Made by a program: the position numbers and the translations under genes
Shown: one piece after another, positions 24,940-34,435 of the stretch
Layout: each line of letters opens with the position of its first letter
Numbering within the stretch: position 1 is the stretch's first letter
Notes under the pieces: model-generated
Seen by the model: only the letters and a program-made list of their open reading frames with translations
Database searches by the model: none
What the model was told of the DNA's origin: nothing
Assembly (NCBI GenBank): GCA_905182565.1
Contig: CAJJCB010000026.1
Span: 464,589 to 528,588, forward strand
Length of the DNA stretch: 64,000 nucleotides
Direction of reading: 5' to 3'
DNA from: Acidimicrobiaceae bacterium
GTDB lineage: Bacteria > Actinomycetota > Acidimicrobiia > Acidimicrobiales > Poriferisodalaceae

Positions 24940-25131
24940 ATGCGAATAGAACTAGAAATAGCAAAATGCATTGGTAGTGGGTCATGTGAGATGCTTGCCC
25001 CAAATGTCTTTGAGGTTGGAAATGATGGTCTTGCTAAATTGCTGGACGCGAGCCCCGGTAGCGATATGGAATCAGAAGTGCGTGCAGCTGAAGAAAGCTG
25101 CCCAACCCAGGCAATCAAAGTAGAGCACTAG
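24940..25131 (+). CDS. Small ferredoxin, probably [3Fe-4S]
   Basis: A 63-aa ferredoxin. It has CIGSGSC (10-16) and a distal CPTQAI, giving three cysteines and lacking the middle ligand of a full 4Fe-4S site. This is the FdxE-like type that usually delivers electrons to cytochromes P450 in actinobacteria. No P450 gene is in the window. A GGAGG lies 5-9 nt before the ATG. tRNA-Pro follows 60 bp later. Confidence 0.9.
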   Translation: MRIELEIAKCIGSGSCEMLAPNVFEVGNDGLAKLLDASPGSDMESEVRAAEESCPTQAIKVEH

Positions 25132-25191
25132 AGAAGCTTATTGATTTATCGAGTGGGATCTGGCTGTAAATCTGTAACCTTGTCACGCATT

Positions 25192-25265
25192 CGGGAAGTG
25201 GCGCAGCTTGGTAGCGCACCTGCTTTGGGAGCAGGGGGTCGAAGGTTCAAATCCTTTCTTCCCGA
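25192..25265 (+). tRNA. tRNA-Pro (anticodon TGG)
   Basis: Acceptor CGGGAAG/CTTCCCG, D-arm GCGC..GCGC, anticodon stem CCTGC/GCAGG with loop TTTGGGA (anticodon TGG), T-arm AAGG-TTCAAAT-CCTT, discriminator A. Confidence 0.95.
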
Positions 25266-25274
25266 CGTAAACAA

Positions 25275-25312
25275 AAAGAGGATCTGTGGATTATTTCCCA
25301 CAGGTCCTCTTT
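25275..25312 (+). terminator. Strong intrinsic terminator after tRNA-Pro
   Basis: AAAGAGGATCTGTGG (25275-25289) pairs over 15 bp, with a single T-G pair, with 25298-25312 around the loop ATTATTTC, followed by CTTTTG. It ends transcription of tRNA-Pro and possibly of the ferredoxin. Confidence 0.9.
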
Positions 25313-25375
25313 CTTTTGTCTGTCTTGCCCTACCAAATTCGATTAAGTTGATTTCTGAGGAAAGAGACGCAAAAG

Positions 25376-25675
25376 ATGGACAAAAAAACGACTCAGCTGA
25401 GACGCTACGAAGTTGAAAAAGGCCGACTAACTGAACTAGCTGATTGGTTTCCTACAATTGCTGCTGTTCGCGAGAAGTATGGATTCACCATCGAATTTGC
25501 TTATGCGGATGAAGAAAGCAGTGAGTTCATATGGGCAGTTAGTTATCCAGGAAACACCGATGAGTTTGATAAAATGTTGGCTGTTTACAATGATTCACCT
25601 GAAAGAGCATCAGCTTTCGCAGGTTTCGAGTCCCCAGTGAAAAACATGCACTTGTCTTTTGTCAGCACGATTTAA
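25376..25675 (+). CDS. Small hypothetical protein, NIPSNAP/dimeric-barrel-like
   Basis: A 99-aa soluble protein. The layout LRRYEVEKGRLTELADWF, REKYGFTIEFAYADEE, FIWAVSYPGNTDEFDKML resembles NIPSNAP-type dimeric alpha/beta-barrel proteins. There are no cysteines and no membrane segment. GAGGAAAGAG lies upstream of the ATG. The function is unknown. Confidence 0.7.
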   Translation: MDKKTTQLRRYEVEKGRLTELADWFPTIAAVREKYGFTIEFAYADEESSEFIWAVSYPGNTDEFDKMLAVYNDSPERASAFAGFESPVKNMHLSFVSTI

Positions 25676-25946
25676 AAAAGATTTTAATCGATTAGGGCTG
25701 AATCGGTGAAATGTACAGAAAAGTTCGCGAAATCGTTTGGCTTGGTCTCCACGCCCGAATCATCCTGAATAGTTTGCACCTGGAGTTAGGTTCTGAGACT
25801 CGCCGGTAGACAGGCCATTTACGTAAATCGTTAGAAGCTGACAGGTTCTCTTTTTGGCTAACAATTACTTTCTTTTGGATATTGGGTTCAGTACTGTTGG
25901 GATTTAGATCTCAAAAAATTTCTGTCCGATGGAGCGTGAGTAAAGA

Positions 25947-26336
25947 ATGTCACTAGAAATGACTACATCGTTGTCTTACTTGGGTTGGGCCAGTGCACTG
26001 TGCCTCATACTTTGGCTTCCTTATGTGCTTGAGCGTGTTATGAGGCAGGGCTTGATAACTGTCTTGCAGTACAAAGACACCGACGCTGAACCAGCGGTTT
26101 GGGCGCAACGAGCGCACCGAGCACACTTAAACCTCGTTGAAAATCTAGCCCCATTCGCAGCCCTAGTGCTGATTGCAAACGTGACTGCAAAAAACGTGGC
26201 AGGTTGCGCAGCTCTGTTCTTCTGGGCGCGAGTGGTCCAAGCAATTGTTCATATTGCTGGAGTCGCATACGTGCGAACCGTGGCGTTCTTCGTTAGCTGG
26301 CTAGCTATGATAATAATGTTCTTCTCTGTTATCTAA
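25947..26336 (+). CDS. MAPEG-family membrane protein
   Basis: A 129-aa integral membrane protein with four hydrophobic segments. Conserved features are WAQRAHRAHLNLVENLAPFAALVLIANV at about residues 48-75 and FFWARVVQAIVHIAGVAYVRTVAF. This is the MAPEG pattern (membrane-associated eicosanoid/glutathione metabolism). In bacteria the role is mostly unknown. Confidence 0.88.
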   Translation: MSLEMTTSLSYLGWASALCLILWLPYVLERVMRQGLITVLQYKDTDAEPAVWAQRAHRAHLNLVENLAPFAALVLIANVTAKNVAGCAALFFWARVVQAIVHIAGVAYVRTVAFFVSWLAMIIMFFSVI

Positions 26337-26386
26337 AGCGTGAATTGCAGAGGCGTTGTTGCGCCACCGGTACGAAGCACTTTTAG

Positions 26387-26872
26387 TCAAGTCAGTTTCG
26401 TAAGTAAGTCTGTGACTATTTTGTCGCTCGAGCTAATGGCTGTTTGAAGATCAGCTGAAATTTTGGCCGTGTCTATCCATGCGTCAGCACGTATATCCCA
26501 CGACGAAGTGCCATCACTTATGGTTCCAGACCACCGCGCCTCAATATCATTTCTGATGGGAGTACAAGAAAAATTGTCATAAACCGTTGTGTTCATGTCT
26601 GCAACACAATGATGTTTAAGCACTTGCTCAAATGCAGCCCGAGATATACGAGCCGGATCGTGTGAAAGTAAATAAGGTCGTAGAACATCGAATAAGCCAT
26701 GAGGAGACAAAATGTTCACTGCTCCCTTGGATAGCAGGACAGCTGTTTCATCTTGGCTAGAAGAATGACCGGCGATCAAGCTACTGAGTCCTCGACCGCT
26801 AGCTAACTTAGCAATGATCAATGAAGCAGGCCCACTTCCGGTAATCAAGAGGGGGGTATCGATAAGCATCAC
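26387..26872 (-). CDS. Hypothetical protein with N-terminal Rossmann-like motif
   Basis: A 161-aa protein of unknown family. LLITGSGPASLIIAKLASGRG at the N-terminus is a dinucleotide-binding GxGxxS/A-type motif preceded by a hydrophobic strand, as in FAD/NAD(P) flavoproteins. The rest (LLSKGAVNILSPHGLFDVLRPYLL, then KHHCVADMNTTVYDNFSCTPI) matches nothing I recognise, and the length is far too short for a full flavoprotein. It follows the cyclase gene by 3 bp, so the two are co-transcribed. Start is GTG 26872 or the adjoining ATG 26869. It could be a truncated oxidoreductase or a new small binding protein. Confidence 0.6.
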   Translation of the reverse strand: MMLIDTPLLITGSGPASLIIAKLASGRGLSSLIAGHSSSQDETAVLLSKGAVNILSPHGLFDVLRPYLLSHDPARISRAAFEQVLKHHCVADMNTTVYDNFSCTPIRNDIEARWSGTISDGTSSWDIRADAWIDTAKISADLQTAISSSDKIVTDLLTKLT

Positions 26873-26875
26873 TAA

Positions 26876-27832
26876 TTAAAAAATTGCCAGAGGATTCACA
26901 GGGCTTCCAGTAACACCTTGAAATCGAATAGGCGCTAAAGCGAAATTGAATTCCCAACGCCCAAGCTCAGCGCATGTAGCTGATAAATCTTCCAGTTGGC
27001 AGTTATCGATTAGCCATAAACCCATTGCAACAATCCCAACCATGTGAATCGGCATGCTCACCTGGCGGTAACCGGAGGGAGTCGGATCTTGTGCGACGTC
27101 TGAGCCGATCATGGAAACCTGACGTTCTTGCAGCCATGGTAAACAAGCAGCCTGATATCCAGACCGAGGTTTGTTGGCGTTATAGTTACGTTTTTCTCTA
27201 ATTCTGGCGCCTCCTTCCCCGGTGCGTACAAGTAAAACATCCCCGGCTTCGACTTTTATACCGGCTGCGTCTTCAGCTGCCTCGAGGTCTTCAGGATATA
27301 TGTGCTGGTCAGGGGCAAGAACATCAACGCCTTTCAGTCTCGGAATGTCGAGTAGAACACCTCGAGTTGTGATTCCGTCAGACACTGACAACACATCGTG
27401 TTTAAGAGCACCCTGACGATCTGAAACTAGAGATGCCGGGGCGCCACCGTACATTTTTCCATCCCAAAACAGATGGGCTAGAGAATCAAGGTGAGTCACA
27501 TCCAGCCCATGGAAAACCATCCCGATGAACTCTTGAGCGCCACCCGCTCGACCTCCATCGAATAAGCCCTTGCGGCCCTCGTCATCCAAACCTAAGCCGG
27601 TGGAAAGCATGTATCGCTGAGATTCCGCAGTAGCGCCAGGTTGACGACCGGTCCGAATATCCCAACTGCAGGAAACCGATCTGCCCTCGCGAACTAATCC
27701 AGCAGCCGACACTCGTTTCTCTGGCGTGAGGTGATTGAGCGTTCCCAGCAGGTCATCATCACCCCAACGATCCCAATTGCAAAGTTCGTCCATCCAGCTA
27801 AGGACTTTCTCTTCTGATGGTGCTATCGGCAT
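26876..27832 (-). CDS. Cyclase family hydrolase (kynurenine-formamidase-like fold)
   Basis: A 318-aa member of the cyclase family of metal-dependent amide/ester/lactone hydrolases. The metal motif HxDxxxH is present as VTHLDSLAHLFWDG at about residue 110. GVLLDIPRLKGVDVL and GDVLLVRTGEG follow in the usual order. The N-terminus (WGDDDLLGTLNHLTPEK) is typical of the long cyclase subgroup. AGGGGAAA precedes the ATG. Kynurenine formamidase is one member, but the long form is more often an uncharacterised hydrolase. It is first in a two-gene leftward unit with the Rossmann-like small protein, divergent from the deacylase gene. Confidence 0.85.
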   Translation of the reverse strand: MPIAPSEEKVLSWMDELCNWDRWGDDDLLGTLNHLTPEKRVSAAGLVREGRSVSCSWDIRTGRQPGATAESQRYMLSTGLGLDDEGRKGLFDGGRAGGAQEFIGMVFHGLDVTHLDSLAHLFWDGKMYGGAPASLVSDRQGALKHDVLSVSDGITTRGVLLDIPRLKGVDVLAPDQHIYPEDLEAAEDAAGIKVEAGDVLLVRTGEGGARIREKRNYNANKPRSGYQAACLPWLQERQVSMIGSDVAQDPTPSGYRQVSMPIHMVGIVAMGLWLIDNCQLEDLSATCAELGRWEFNFALAPIRFQGVTGSPVNPLAIF

Positions 27833-27941
27833 CTGGTTTCCCCTATTCAGATATGTCTAGAAGACTACTAGCGCCGAAACAATCGATGTTGAGTAACTGA
27901 AATCGCCTAACCTAGTCGTAACGGGACTCAAGGGGGAACAT

Positions 27942-29672
27942 ATGCATGAGTTGGTAATTCGAAATGGGTTAGTCGTAGACGGAACAGGTAGCAAAGCTAG
28001 AAAAGCTGATATAGCAATCGATAGCGGTGTGATTACCAAAGTAGGAACTATCGAGGCAGGTGGAGTCAAAGAAATTGATGCCTCGGGAAAGCTTGTAACC
28101 CCGGGGTTTGTCGATATCCACACTCACTACGATGGCCAAGTTATATGGGACCCCGAGGTAACTCCTTCGTCTTGGCACGGAGTAACAACTATTGTTATGG
28201 GAAATTGTGGTGTCGGTTTCGCTCCGGTGAAGCCAGATAAACATGAATTTTTGATTAGCGTAATGGAAGGAGTGGAAGACATACCTGGCGCAGCTCTTGC
28301 CGAAGGTGTTTCATTCGACTGGGAAACATTCCCGCAATACCTTGATGCAGTTGAGGCCATACCTCACACAATCGACATTGGCGCTCAAATGCCACATTCA
28401 GCGTTACGCGTGTATGTCATGGGTGACCGTGGAAGAGATCACGATGAGGATGCGACGGAATCAGAAATTCAGGAAATGCGACGGCTCACTGAAGAAGCTC
28501 TTGACGCAGGTGCTCTCGGATTTACTACTTCTCGCACAATCAATCACAGGGATCGAGATGGAAACCAAATTCCGACGTTGACCAGCGCTCCTACCGAGTT
28601 ATGGGGAATCAGTCAGGCAATGGCAGCGCGTGCGTCTGGCCATATGGAAATAGTTTCCGACTTCCAAGACTTGGACAAAGAATTTGAGATTTTTCGAGGG
28701 ATGATTGATGGGGGAGGAGCCCCACTCTCTGTCTTAGTCTCCCAAGATGATCGTGCCCCAGAAAGGTGGCGCGAAGTACTTCAGCGAATTAAAGATGCCC
28801 GAGCAGAAGGGTATGATATAACCGCACAAATCGCAGCGCGACCGATCACTTTGTTGCTCGGATTGCAAAGTTCAATGCACCCTTTCATAACCTGCCCGAC
28901 GTACAGAAAGGAACTTGCCCAGCTTGATCTCGATGCCCGAGTTAGTCGCATGAGGGAGCCGGAAATTCGGGAGACTTTGATCAAAGAACATGCGAGCCGA
29001 ACGCGAGGAATGTCTGGCATGATCGCGCAAAGTTTCCACAAGATGTTTCCTCTAGGAGACCCCCCTGAATATGAGCCTATGCCTGAAGACAGCATCTCAG
29101 AGATGGCCAAAACAGCTCAACGCGAACCAGTCGAATTAGCTTATGACATGTTGCTTGAACGCGAAGGTCGCGAACTCATGCTGTTCCCACTAGCTAACTT
29201 CTCTGAAGGAAATCATGATGTGTTAAGAGAAATGAACTTGGCGGAGGGAACCCTCCCAGGGTTAAGCGATGGTGGCGCTCATTGTGGGGTAATTTGCGAT
29301 GCGAGCTTCCCAACCTACATGCTCACTCATTGGGCACGTGATCGTCGCAGAGGAGAGAAACTACCTCTCGAATACGTAGTGCAAAGACAAACCAGAGACA
29401 CTGCGCGACAAGTAGGGCTCAACGATAGAGGCACCTTGGAAGCAGGAATGATGGGCGATGTCAACGTGATCGATTTTGAAGAACTTTCACTCAGACCGCC
29501 TGAAATGGTTTACGATCTTCCAGCTGGCGGCCGACGACTAGTTCAGCGGGCAACTGGCTATGTCGCAACGGTCAAGAAAGGCGAGGTCATTTTCGCCGAT
29601 GGTCAACCAACGGGTCACAGACCTGGTCAACTTATTCGAGGACCAAAAGCTCAAAAAGGATCAGGATCTTGA
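27942..29672 (+). CDS. N-acyl-D-amino-acid deacylase family amidohydrolase
   Basis: A 576-aa amidohydrolase of the D-aminoacylase group. Metal ligands are in [13 protein letters not shown] near residue 60. [10 protein letters not shown] follows around residue 87 with the conserved Cys, then [21 protein letters not shown] and the C-terminal composite-domain segment [11 protein letters not shown]. Members hydrolyse N-acyl-D-amino acids or related amides. GGGGGA precedes the ATG. The stop overlaps the TTG start of the LLM gene, so an F420-type oxidoreductase is translated with it. Confidence 0.88.
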   Translation: MHELVIRNGLVVDGTGSKARKADIAIDSGVITKVGTIEAGGVKEIDASGKLVTPGFVDIHTHYDGQVIWDPEVTPSSWHGVTTIVMGNCGVGFAPVKPDKHEFLISVMEGVEDIPGAALAEGVSFDWETFPQYLDAVEAIPHTIDIGAQMPHSALRVYVMGDRGRDHDEDATESEIQEMRRLTEEALDAGALGFTTSRTINHRDRDGNQIPTLTSAPTELWGISQAMAARASGHMEIVSDFQDLDKEFEIFRGMIDGGGAPLSVLVSQDDRAPERWREVLQRIKDARAEGYDITAQIAARPITLLLGLQSSMHPFITCPTYRKELAQLDLDARVSRMREPEIRETLIKEHASRTRGMSGMIAQSFHKMFPLGDPPEYEPMPEDSISEMAKTAQREPVELAYDMLLEREGRELMLFPLANFSEGNHDVLREMNLAEGTLPGLSDGGAHCGVICDASFPTYMLTHWARDRRRGEKLPLEYVVQRQTRDTARQVGLNDRGTLEAGMMGDVNVIDFEELSLRPPEMVYDLPAGGRRLVQRATGYVATVKKGEVIFADGQPTGHRPGQLIRGPKAQKGSGS

Positions 29673-30550
29673 AAATCGGATATCTAGGCCTTAACCACAT
29701 AGGGTGCATATCGCCGGGGACAATGGCCAAAGAACTAGAGGATCGTGGCTTTGACAGCTTTTGGGTTCCAGAGCATAGCCATCTACCCGTAGCGCTGGAG
29801 TCTCAATACCCTGGCGGCGAAGATTTACCTAGTGGCTACGCTCATATGATGGACCCGTTCGTCTCATTGGCGATGGCATCGGAAGCTACGTCAACTATTA
29901 AACTTGCAACAGGTATATGCCTGGTTCTTGAGCATGAAGTTTTAGATTTAGCGAACACGGTCGCGACTCTTGATGCGCTTTCTGGGGGTCGAGTAATATT
30001 GGGAATTGGTGTTGGCTGGAATGCCGAAGAACTCGCTAATTCCAGGCCGGATGTGCCATTCAAAAAAAGATTCTCTGCAACAAGAGACCGAGTCGGCGCT
30101 CTCAGAGCAGCTTGGACCCAAGACGAAGCAAGCTATTCAAGCCATTATGACAACTTCCAACCATCTTTCATTTACCCTAAACCCCATAATGGGCTCGTTC
30201 CGATTGCCATGGGACAAGCGGGTCCTGTGGGAATCAAACACTCGGCTGAATATGCCGACGAATGGTGCCCGATTGATATCTCTCTAGTTGGGGTTAGCGG
30301 CGAACAGTCGGTAGAAGGAGGAATAGCGCTGTTCCATCGCGAACTAGAAGCAGTAGGTCGCGATCCAAAGTCGGTGCCAATATCCCTCTTCACTTGGACG
30401 CGACCTAAAAAAGAGCGTTTGGAGCAACTTGAAAAACTAGGGGTACATCGGCTTGTGTTAACACCTCCCTCGATGCGTCGTGAAGATGATGACCAGTCGC
30501 TCAAGTTTCTAGATGAATGCGAATCGGTTCTCGAAGAATTTAGAACATAA
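29669..30550 (+). CDS. LLM-class F420-dependent oxidoreductase
   Basis: A 293-aa luciferase-like TIM barrel: [47 protein letters not shown] and LGIGVGWNAEELAN. The start is TTG 29669, overlapping the upstream TGA as TTGA. Substrate unknown. Coupling to the deacylase suggests the two act on the same compound. Related to the gene at 23739-24587. Confidence 0.87.
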   Translation: MKIGYLGLNHIGCISPGTMAKELEDRGFDSFWVPEHSHLPVALESQYPGGEDLPSGYAHMMDPFVSLAMASEATSTIKLATGICLVLEHEVLDLANTVATLDALSGGRVILGIGVGWNAEELANSRPDVPFKKRFSATRDRVGALRAAWTQDEASYSSHYDNFQPSFIYPKPHNGLVPIAMGQAGPVGIKHSAEYADEWCPIDISLVGVSGEQSVEGGIALFHRELEAVGRDPKSVPISLFTWTRPKKERLEQLEKLGVHRLVLTPPSMRREDDDQSLKFLDECESVLEEFRT

Positions 30551-30836
30551 GTCAGCGATCCGATACAAACTTTCCGTGATCAAGCTCGAGAATAATGGTC
30601 GGCGTCTTGGAATAAGCAGATGACGTTCAAATCTACAACGTCACAAACCTGAATTATATGAAGGAATGCAGACTAGTCGCCGACTCCTCCGTCACTTGCC
30701 GAATGAGGATGAATACACGCTCCCCATGGGCGTGGTTCATCCGAACGCTCATAGGCCAGCGCCACTAACTAAAAACGAATTACTCTAGGGTTCACAAGTG
30801 TGCTCAATCAAAATCATTGAAGTTCTGGACGTGAAA

Positions 30837-31790
30837 ATGAAATCCTACAAAAACCAAATAGCTGTGGTCACCGGTGGCGGCACCGGAATGGGGCGAGAAC
30901 TAGTATTGCAATTAGCCCAAGAAGGGTGCCACATAGCGATGTGCGACGTGAACCTCGAAAAAATGGCTGAGACTAAGAAGCTTGCGAAAGAGCAGGCTTC
31001 TTCGGACGTCCGAATCTCCTCACACATTTGTGATGTTTCTGACGAAGCTGACATGTTGGGTTTCCGAGATGAAGTAGCTGATCAGCATCAAACAGACAAC
31101 GTGAATTTGCTATTCAACAACGCAGGCATCGGTGGTGGTGGAAGCATCGTCACCGACGAGAACAGAATGGAATGGGAACGAACCTTCGATATTTGTTGGT
31201 ATGGCGTCTACTTTGGTACTCGAGCATTCCTGCCGATGCTAAAAAATAGCACTAGTGGAGCAATCGTAAACACAAGTAGTATCAACGGATTTTGGGCAAC
31301 GGTTGGCTCTAAGATGCCTCATACTGCTTATTGCGCTGCGAAATTCGCCGTTAAAGGATTTACAGAAGCTCTCAATATCGACCTCAGACTCCACGCTCCT
31401 CACGTTCTGGCGCACGTCGTTATGCCCGGGCACATCGGAACTTCAATAGCGTTGAACACCACAGAAATGCACGGAGGGCCAGATATCGAAGGCGTCAGAA
31501 AAATACTTGGTGAAAGAGGAGCAGAAATCAGTTCAATGTCAGATGCAGATATTGAATCTCGAGTAACCAACAATGGTATTAGGTTCCGAGACAACGCACC
31601 GACTACCGCAGCGGAAGCTGCAACAATAATCATTGAAGGCGTGCGCAGCGGCCAGTGGCGAATCCTTGTGGGCGAAGACGCAGAAATTATTGATCAACTT
31701 GTTCGAGAGGACCCGGAATCAGCTTATGAGCCTGAGTTCATGCGCCGTGTCATCGATCACGGACACCTAGGCGGATTAAATCGAAGCTAG
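30837..31790 (+). CDS. Short-chain dehydrogenase/reductase
   Basis: A 317-aa classical SDR. TGGGTGMG is the cofactor motif near residue 12, NNAGIGG lies in the middle, and the catalytic residues are Ser in NTSSINGFW and YCAAK. The C-terminus is about 60 residues longer than a minimal SDR, ending DPESAYEPEFMRRVIDHG, as in the group annotated as SDR family oxidoreductases with C-terminal extension. I chose ATG 30837, where homology begins; the frame is open back to 30798. AspCys after beta-2 (MCDVN) suggests NAD. No functional neighbour. Confidence 0.85.
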   Translation: MKSYKNQIAVVTGGGTGMGRELVLQLAQEGCHIAMCDVNLEKMAETKKLAKEQASSDVRISSHICDVSDEADMLGFRDEVADQHQTDNVNLLFNNAGIGGGGSIVTDENRMEWERTFDICWYGVYFGTRAFLPMLKNSTSGAIVNTSSINGFWATVGSKMPHTAYCAAKFAVKGFTEALNIDLRLHAPHVLAHVVMPGHIGTSIALNTTEMHGGPDIEGVRKILGERGAEISSMSDADIESRVTNNGIRFRDNAPTTAAEAATIIIEGVRSGQWRILVGEDAEIIDQLVREDPESAYEPEFMRRVIDHGHLGGLNRS

Positions 31791-31845
31791 CTAGTTCAGA
31801 GTGATCGCTTTTAGGACTCTCTTTTTGGTAAGGTTTAAATAATAC

Positions 31846-31917
31846 GCGGGCGTAGTTCAATGGCTAGAATTCCAGCCTTCCAAGCTGATGATGCGAGTTC
31901 GATTCTCGTCGCCCGCT
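31846..31917 (+). tRNA. tRNA-Gly (anticodon TCC)
   Basis: Acceptor GCGGGCG/CGCCCGC, D-arm GTTC..GAAT, anticodon loop CTTCCAA (anticodon TCC), T-arm GCGAG-TTCGATT-CTCGT, discriminator T. The first anticodon-stem pair is a C-A mismatch (CCAGC/GCTGA), mild and probably tolerated. Confidence 0.92.
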
Positions 31918-32203
31918 CTCTTCTAAATGTAATTGGACGCGTTCGGGACTTAGTTCCGTATCAATTGAGTTGTTTGAAGTCGTGAAAATGAGATGGCGTG
32001 TAAAGCAAATTGCTGCTTTTGTGCACTCTCACGGCTGAAAACCTTAGATAAGTTCATTAATAATTTCTTAATCGCATTGGAAGACAGAAGAGCTAATTAC
32101 TTGGATGTTAAGGAATTTTTTTGCGATTGATGCGAAGAAGAGATGCGCGACTGTGGCTTTGACTGAGGGACGTGACCACGAATACGGCTAGACTCGCGAT
32201 CTT

Positions 32204-33679
32204 GTGAAGATCACTTTGACCGAACTAGACCCCTCTGAGCTTGAAGAGGCCCCCGCTGCGACCGAAGAAACTAGCAACGAGGCCGAATCAACGGCTCCGA
32301 CGCGCACCTACGGACCGAAAATAAAACTGTCTATTGAGGTAGATGAAGAAACATTTGAATCTGCCATAGATGATGCTTTTAAGAAAATTTCGAAAGAAAT
32401 TCGCGTCCCAGGATTCCGGCAAGGAAAAGTCCCTCGCGCAGTTCTCGAATCAAGAATTGGGAACGGATATGCTCGAGCTCAGGCACTAGAGGACGCAATA
32501 CCTAACTATTATGCTGATGCGGTACGAACAGAAAGTGTTGACGTGATCGCCGCTCCCGAACTCAAGATTAATGGCGGTGAAGAGTCCGGACCTGTGTCAT
32601 TCGAGGCTACGGTCGAAATACGTCCGGTTATAGAAATAGAGGGATATGACAAACTTGAAGTCACGATCCCAAATCCGAGTCCCACTGACGATGAAATCCA
32701 AGAACAGATAGATATGCAGCGAGGGCAATCAGCTGAACTAGTTGATGTCGATCGACCAGTCGCAACAGGTGACCAAGTCTCAATAGACATCTCAGGCACA
32801 GTCGACGGAGAAGCTCTTCCCGGACTGACTGCCCAAGATTACTTATATGAGGTTGGTAGTGAAGGGATAGCAAAAGAAGTCGATGTAGAACTTCAGAATG
32901 CTACAGCCGGAAGCGAGCTTTCTTTCAGCGCCGCTCACCCGGTCCAAGAAAACGTAAGTATCGATTTCGAGATAACAGTGCACGCTGTAAAAGAAAAAGT
33001 ACTTCCCGAGCTTACTGACGAATGGGTTGATGAAAATACTGAAAGTGAAACAGTTGAGGAACTCAGAGAGCAAATAAAAACGAGAACGAAAATGATGAAG
33101 TCGTTTCAAGCAAATTCTGCGCTCAGAGAGAACACGGCTCAAGCATTAGCTGAACTGGTGACCCAAACAATCCCTGACTCGATGGTCAACGGTGAAATGT
33201 CGGACCAAATCCAGCAACTAGCGATGCGTCTCCAGGGCCAAGGAATGAGTATCGAGTCATGGCTTCAGATGACAGGTCAGGACCCAGAATCTTTCACAGT
33301 GGAGCTTCGTGAAGCGGCAGAACGCTCCGCCAAAGTAGATCTTGCTTTGAGAGCTATTGTTCTAAAAGAAACTATCGAAGCTTCTGAAGAAGACCTCAAT
33401 GAAGAGCTTGAACGAATGGCAACTCAATTCGAAGTTACCATTGAAGAACTTCGCCACCAGATAACCGACCATGGCGATGGGTTAGGTCCTGTAAAGGCTG
33501 AATTAGTTAAACGTAAAGCTTTAGAAAAGCTAGTGGCCGAAGTAAAACTAATTGATGAAGATGGCATTGCTGTTAGTAGAGAAGATTTAGAGCTTCAATT
33601 ACCTGAGACGGATAAAGATGAAGCTGATAAAAAGCAGAACTTAGACGCTGACAACGAGTCCAAGGAGGACGCAGAGTGA
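32204..33679 (+). CDS. tig: Trigger factor
   Basis: A 491-aa ribosome-associated chaperone and prolyl isomerase. The ribosome-binding motif is [21 protein letters not shown] at about residues 66-86. The central FKBP-like domain is around 190-285 ([17 protein letters not shown]), followed by a helical C-domain and an acidic tail. It is unusual in carrying about 25 acidic, Glu/Thr-rich residues ([17 protein letters not shown]) directly after the first strand MKITLTEL. The start is GTG 32204, with TAGACT 9 nt upstream and no Shine-Dalgarno. It overlaps clpP by 4 bp, linking nascent-chain folding and proteolysis. Confidence 0.95.
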   Translation: MKITLTELDPSELEEAPAATEETSNEAESTAPTRTYGPKIKLSIEVDEETFESAIDDAFKKISKEIRVPGFRQGKVPRAVLESRIGNGYARAQALEDAIPNYYADAVRTESVDVIAAPELKINGGEESGPVSFEATVEIRPVIEIEGYDKLEVTIPNPSPTDDEIQEQIDMQRGQSAELVDVDRPVATGDQVSIDISGTVDGEALPGLTAQDYLYEVGSEGIAKEVDVELQNATAGSELSFSAAHPVQENVSIDFEITVHAVKEKVLPELTDEWVDENTESETVEELREQIKTRTKMMKSFQANSALRENTAQALAELVTQTIPDSMVNGEMSDQIQQLAMRLQGQGMSIESWLQMTGQDPESFTVELREAAERSAKVDLALRAIVLKETIEASEEDLNEELERMATQFEVTIEELRHQITDHGDGLGPVKAELVKRKALEKLVAEVKLIDEDGIAVSREDLELQLPETDKDEADKKQNLDADNESKEDAE

Positions 33680-34308
33680 ATCTTCAGGCACAGAATTACC
33701 TAGTTCCGACGGTCGTAGAGCAAACGAACCGTGGTGAACGTGCGTACGATCTCTACTCACGTTTACTAAAAGAAAATATCATATTCCTCGGCACCCCGAT
33801 TGATGACACAATTGCCAATTTGGTGTGTGCTCAATTGATCCATCTCGAGTCAGAGAATCCTGATCGAGATATAAACATCTACATAAACTCGCCAGGAGGA
33901 GACATAAACGCCCTCTTCGCAATTTATGACACTAGCCAATACATCAAAAATGACATAACCACGATCTGCTTAGGTCAAGCAGCTTCGGCTGCAGCTGTTC
34001 TTTTAGCTGCCGGAAGCCCAGGTAAGAGAATGGCGTTGCCACATGCAAGAGTTTTGTTGCATCAGCCGTTTGGTCAGGCAATGGGTCAAGCAACCGATAT
34101 CGAATTAGCTTCTAAAGAAATAGAGCGAATGCGTGGCCTACTAGACCAGATTCTTTCACGTCACACCGGCCAAGACCTAGAGCGGATCCACAACGACACG
34201 GACCGTGACTTTATTTTGGATGCAGAGGCGGCTAAAGAATATGGAATTATCGATGAAGTAATCAGCAATCGTGAATCCGTTGAAGATGGTCCGATCAGAG
34301 CTGCGTGA
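33676..34308 (+). CDS. clpP: ATP-dependent Clp protease proteolytic subunit
   Basis: A 210-aa serine peptidase of the ClpP family. The nucleophile is Ser104 in [14 protein letters not shown], the His is in [12 protein letters not shown], and the Asp lies in the following helix region. It forms the tetradecameric chamber fed by ClpX or ClpC. The GTG start overlaps the tig stop. Unlike many actinobacteria, only one clpP is present here; a second copy may be elsewhere. Confidence 0.96.
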   Translation: MNLQAQNYLVPTVVEQTNRGERAYDLYSRLLKENIIFLGTPIDDTIANLVCAQLIHLESENPDRDINIYINSPGGDINALFAIYDTSQYIKNDITTICLGQAASAAAVLLAAGSPGKRMALPHARVLLHQPFGQAMGQATDIELASKEIERMRGLLDQILSRHTGQDLERIHNDTDRDFILDAEAAKEYGIIDEVISNRESVEDGPIRAA

Positions 34309-34401
34309 AATAATTCAAATCGAATAAAATAAAATTTCAAAAATTAAGGCGACAAACGTCAAAGCGAGCCATGCTGTGCCATCCTTAGCCGTTAGTTAAC
34401 A

Positions 34402-34417
34402 ACAACCTAAAGGTTGT
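34402..34417. promoter_or_regulatory. 16-bp perfect palindrome before clpX
   Basis: ACAACCTAAAGGTTGT (7-bp arms around AA) lies 18 bp before the clpX GTG, inside the 127-bp clpP-clpX gap. It could be an operator or, as RNA, a hairpin in the clpX leader that affects ribosome access. It does not resemble the ClgR or HspR/HAIR sites I know. Confidence 0.4.
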
Positions 34418-34435
34418 CTGAATTGGAGTGGAGAC

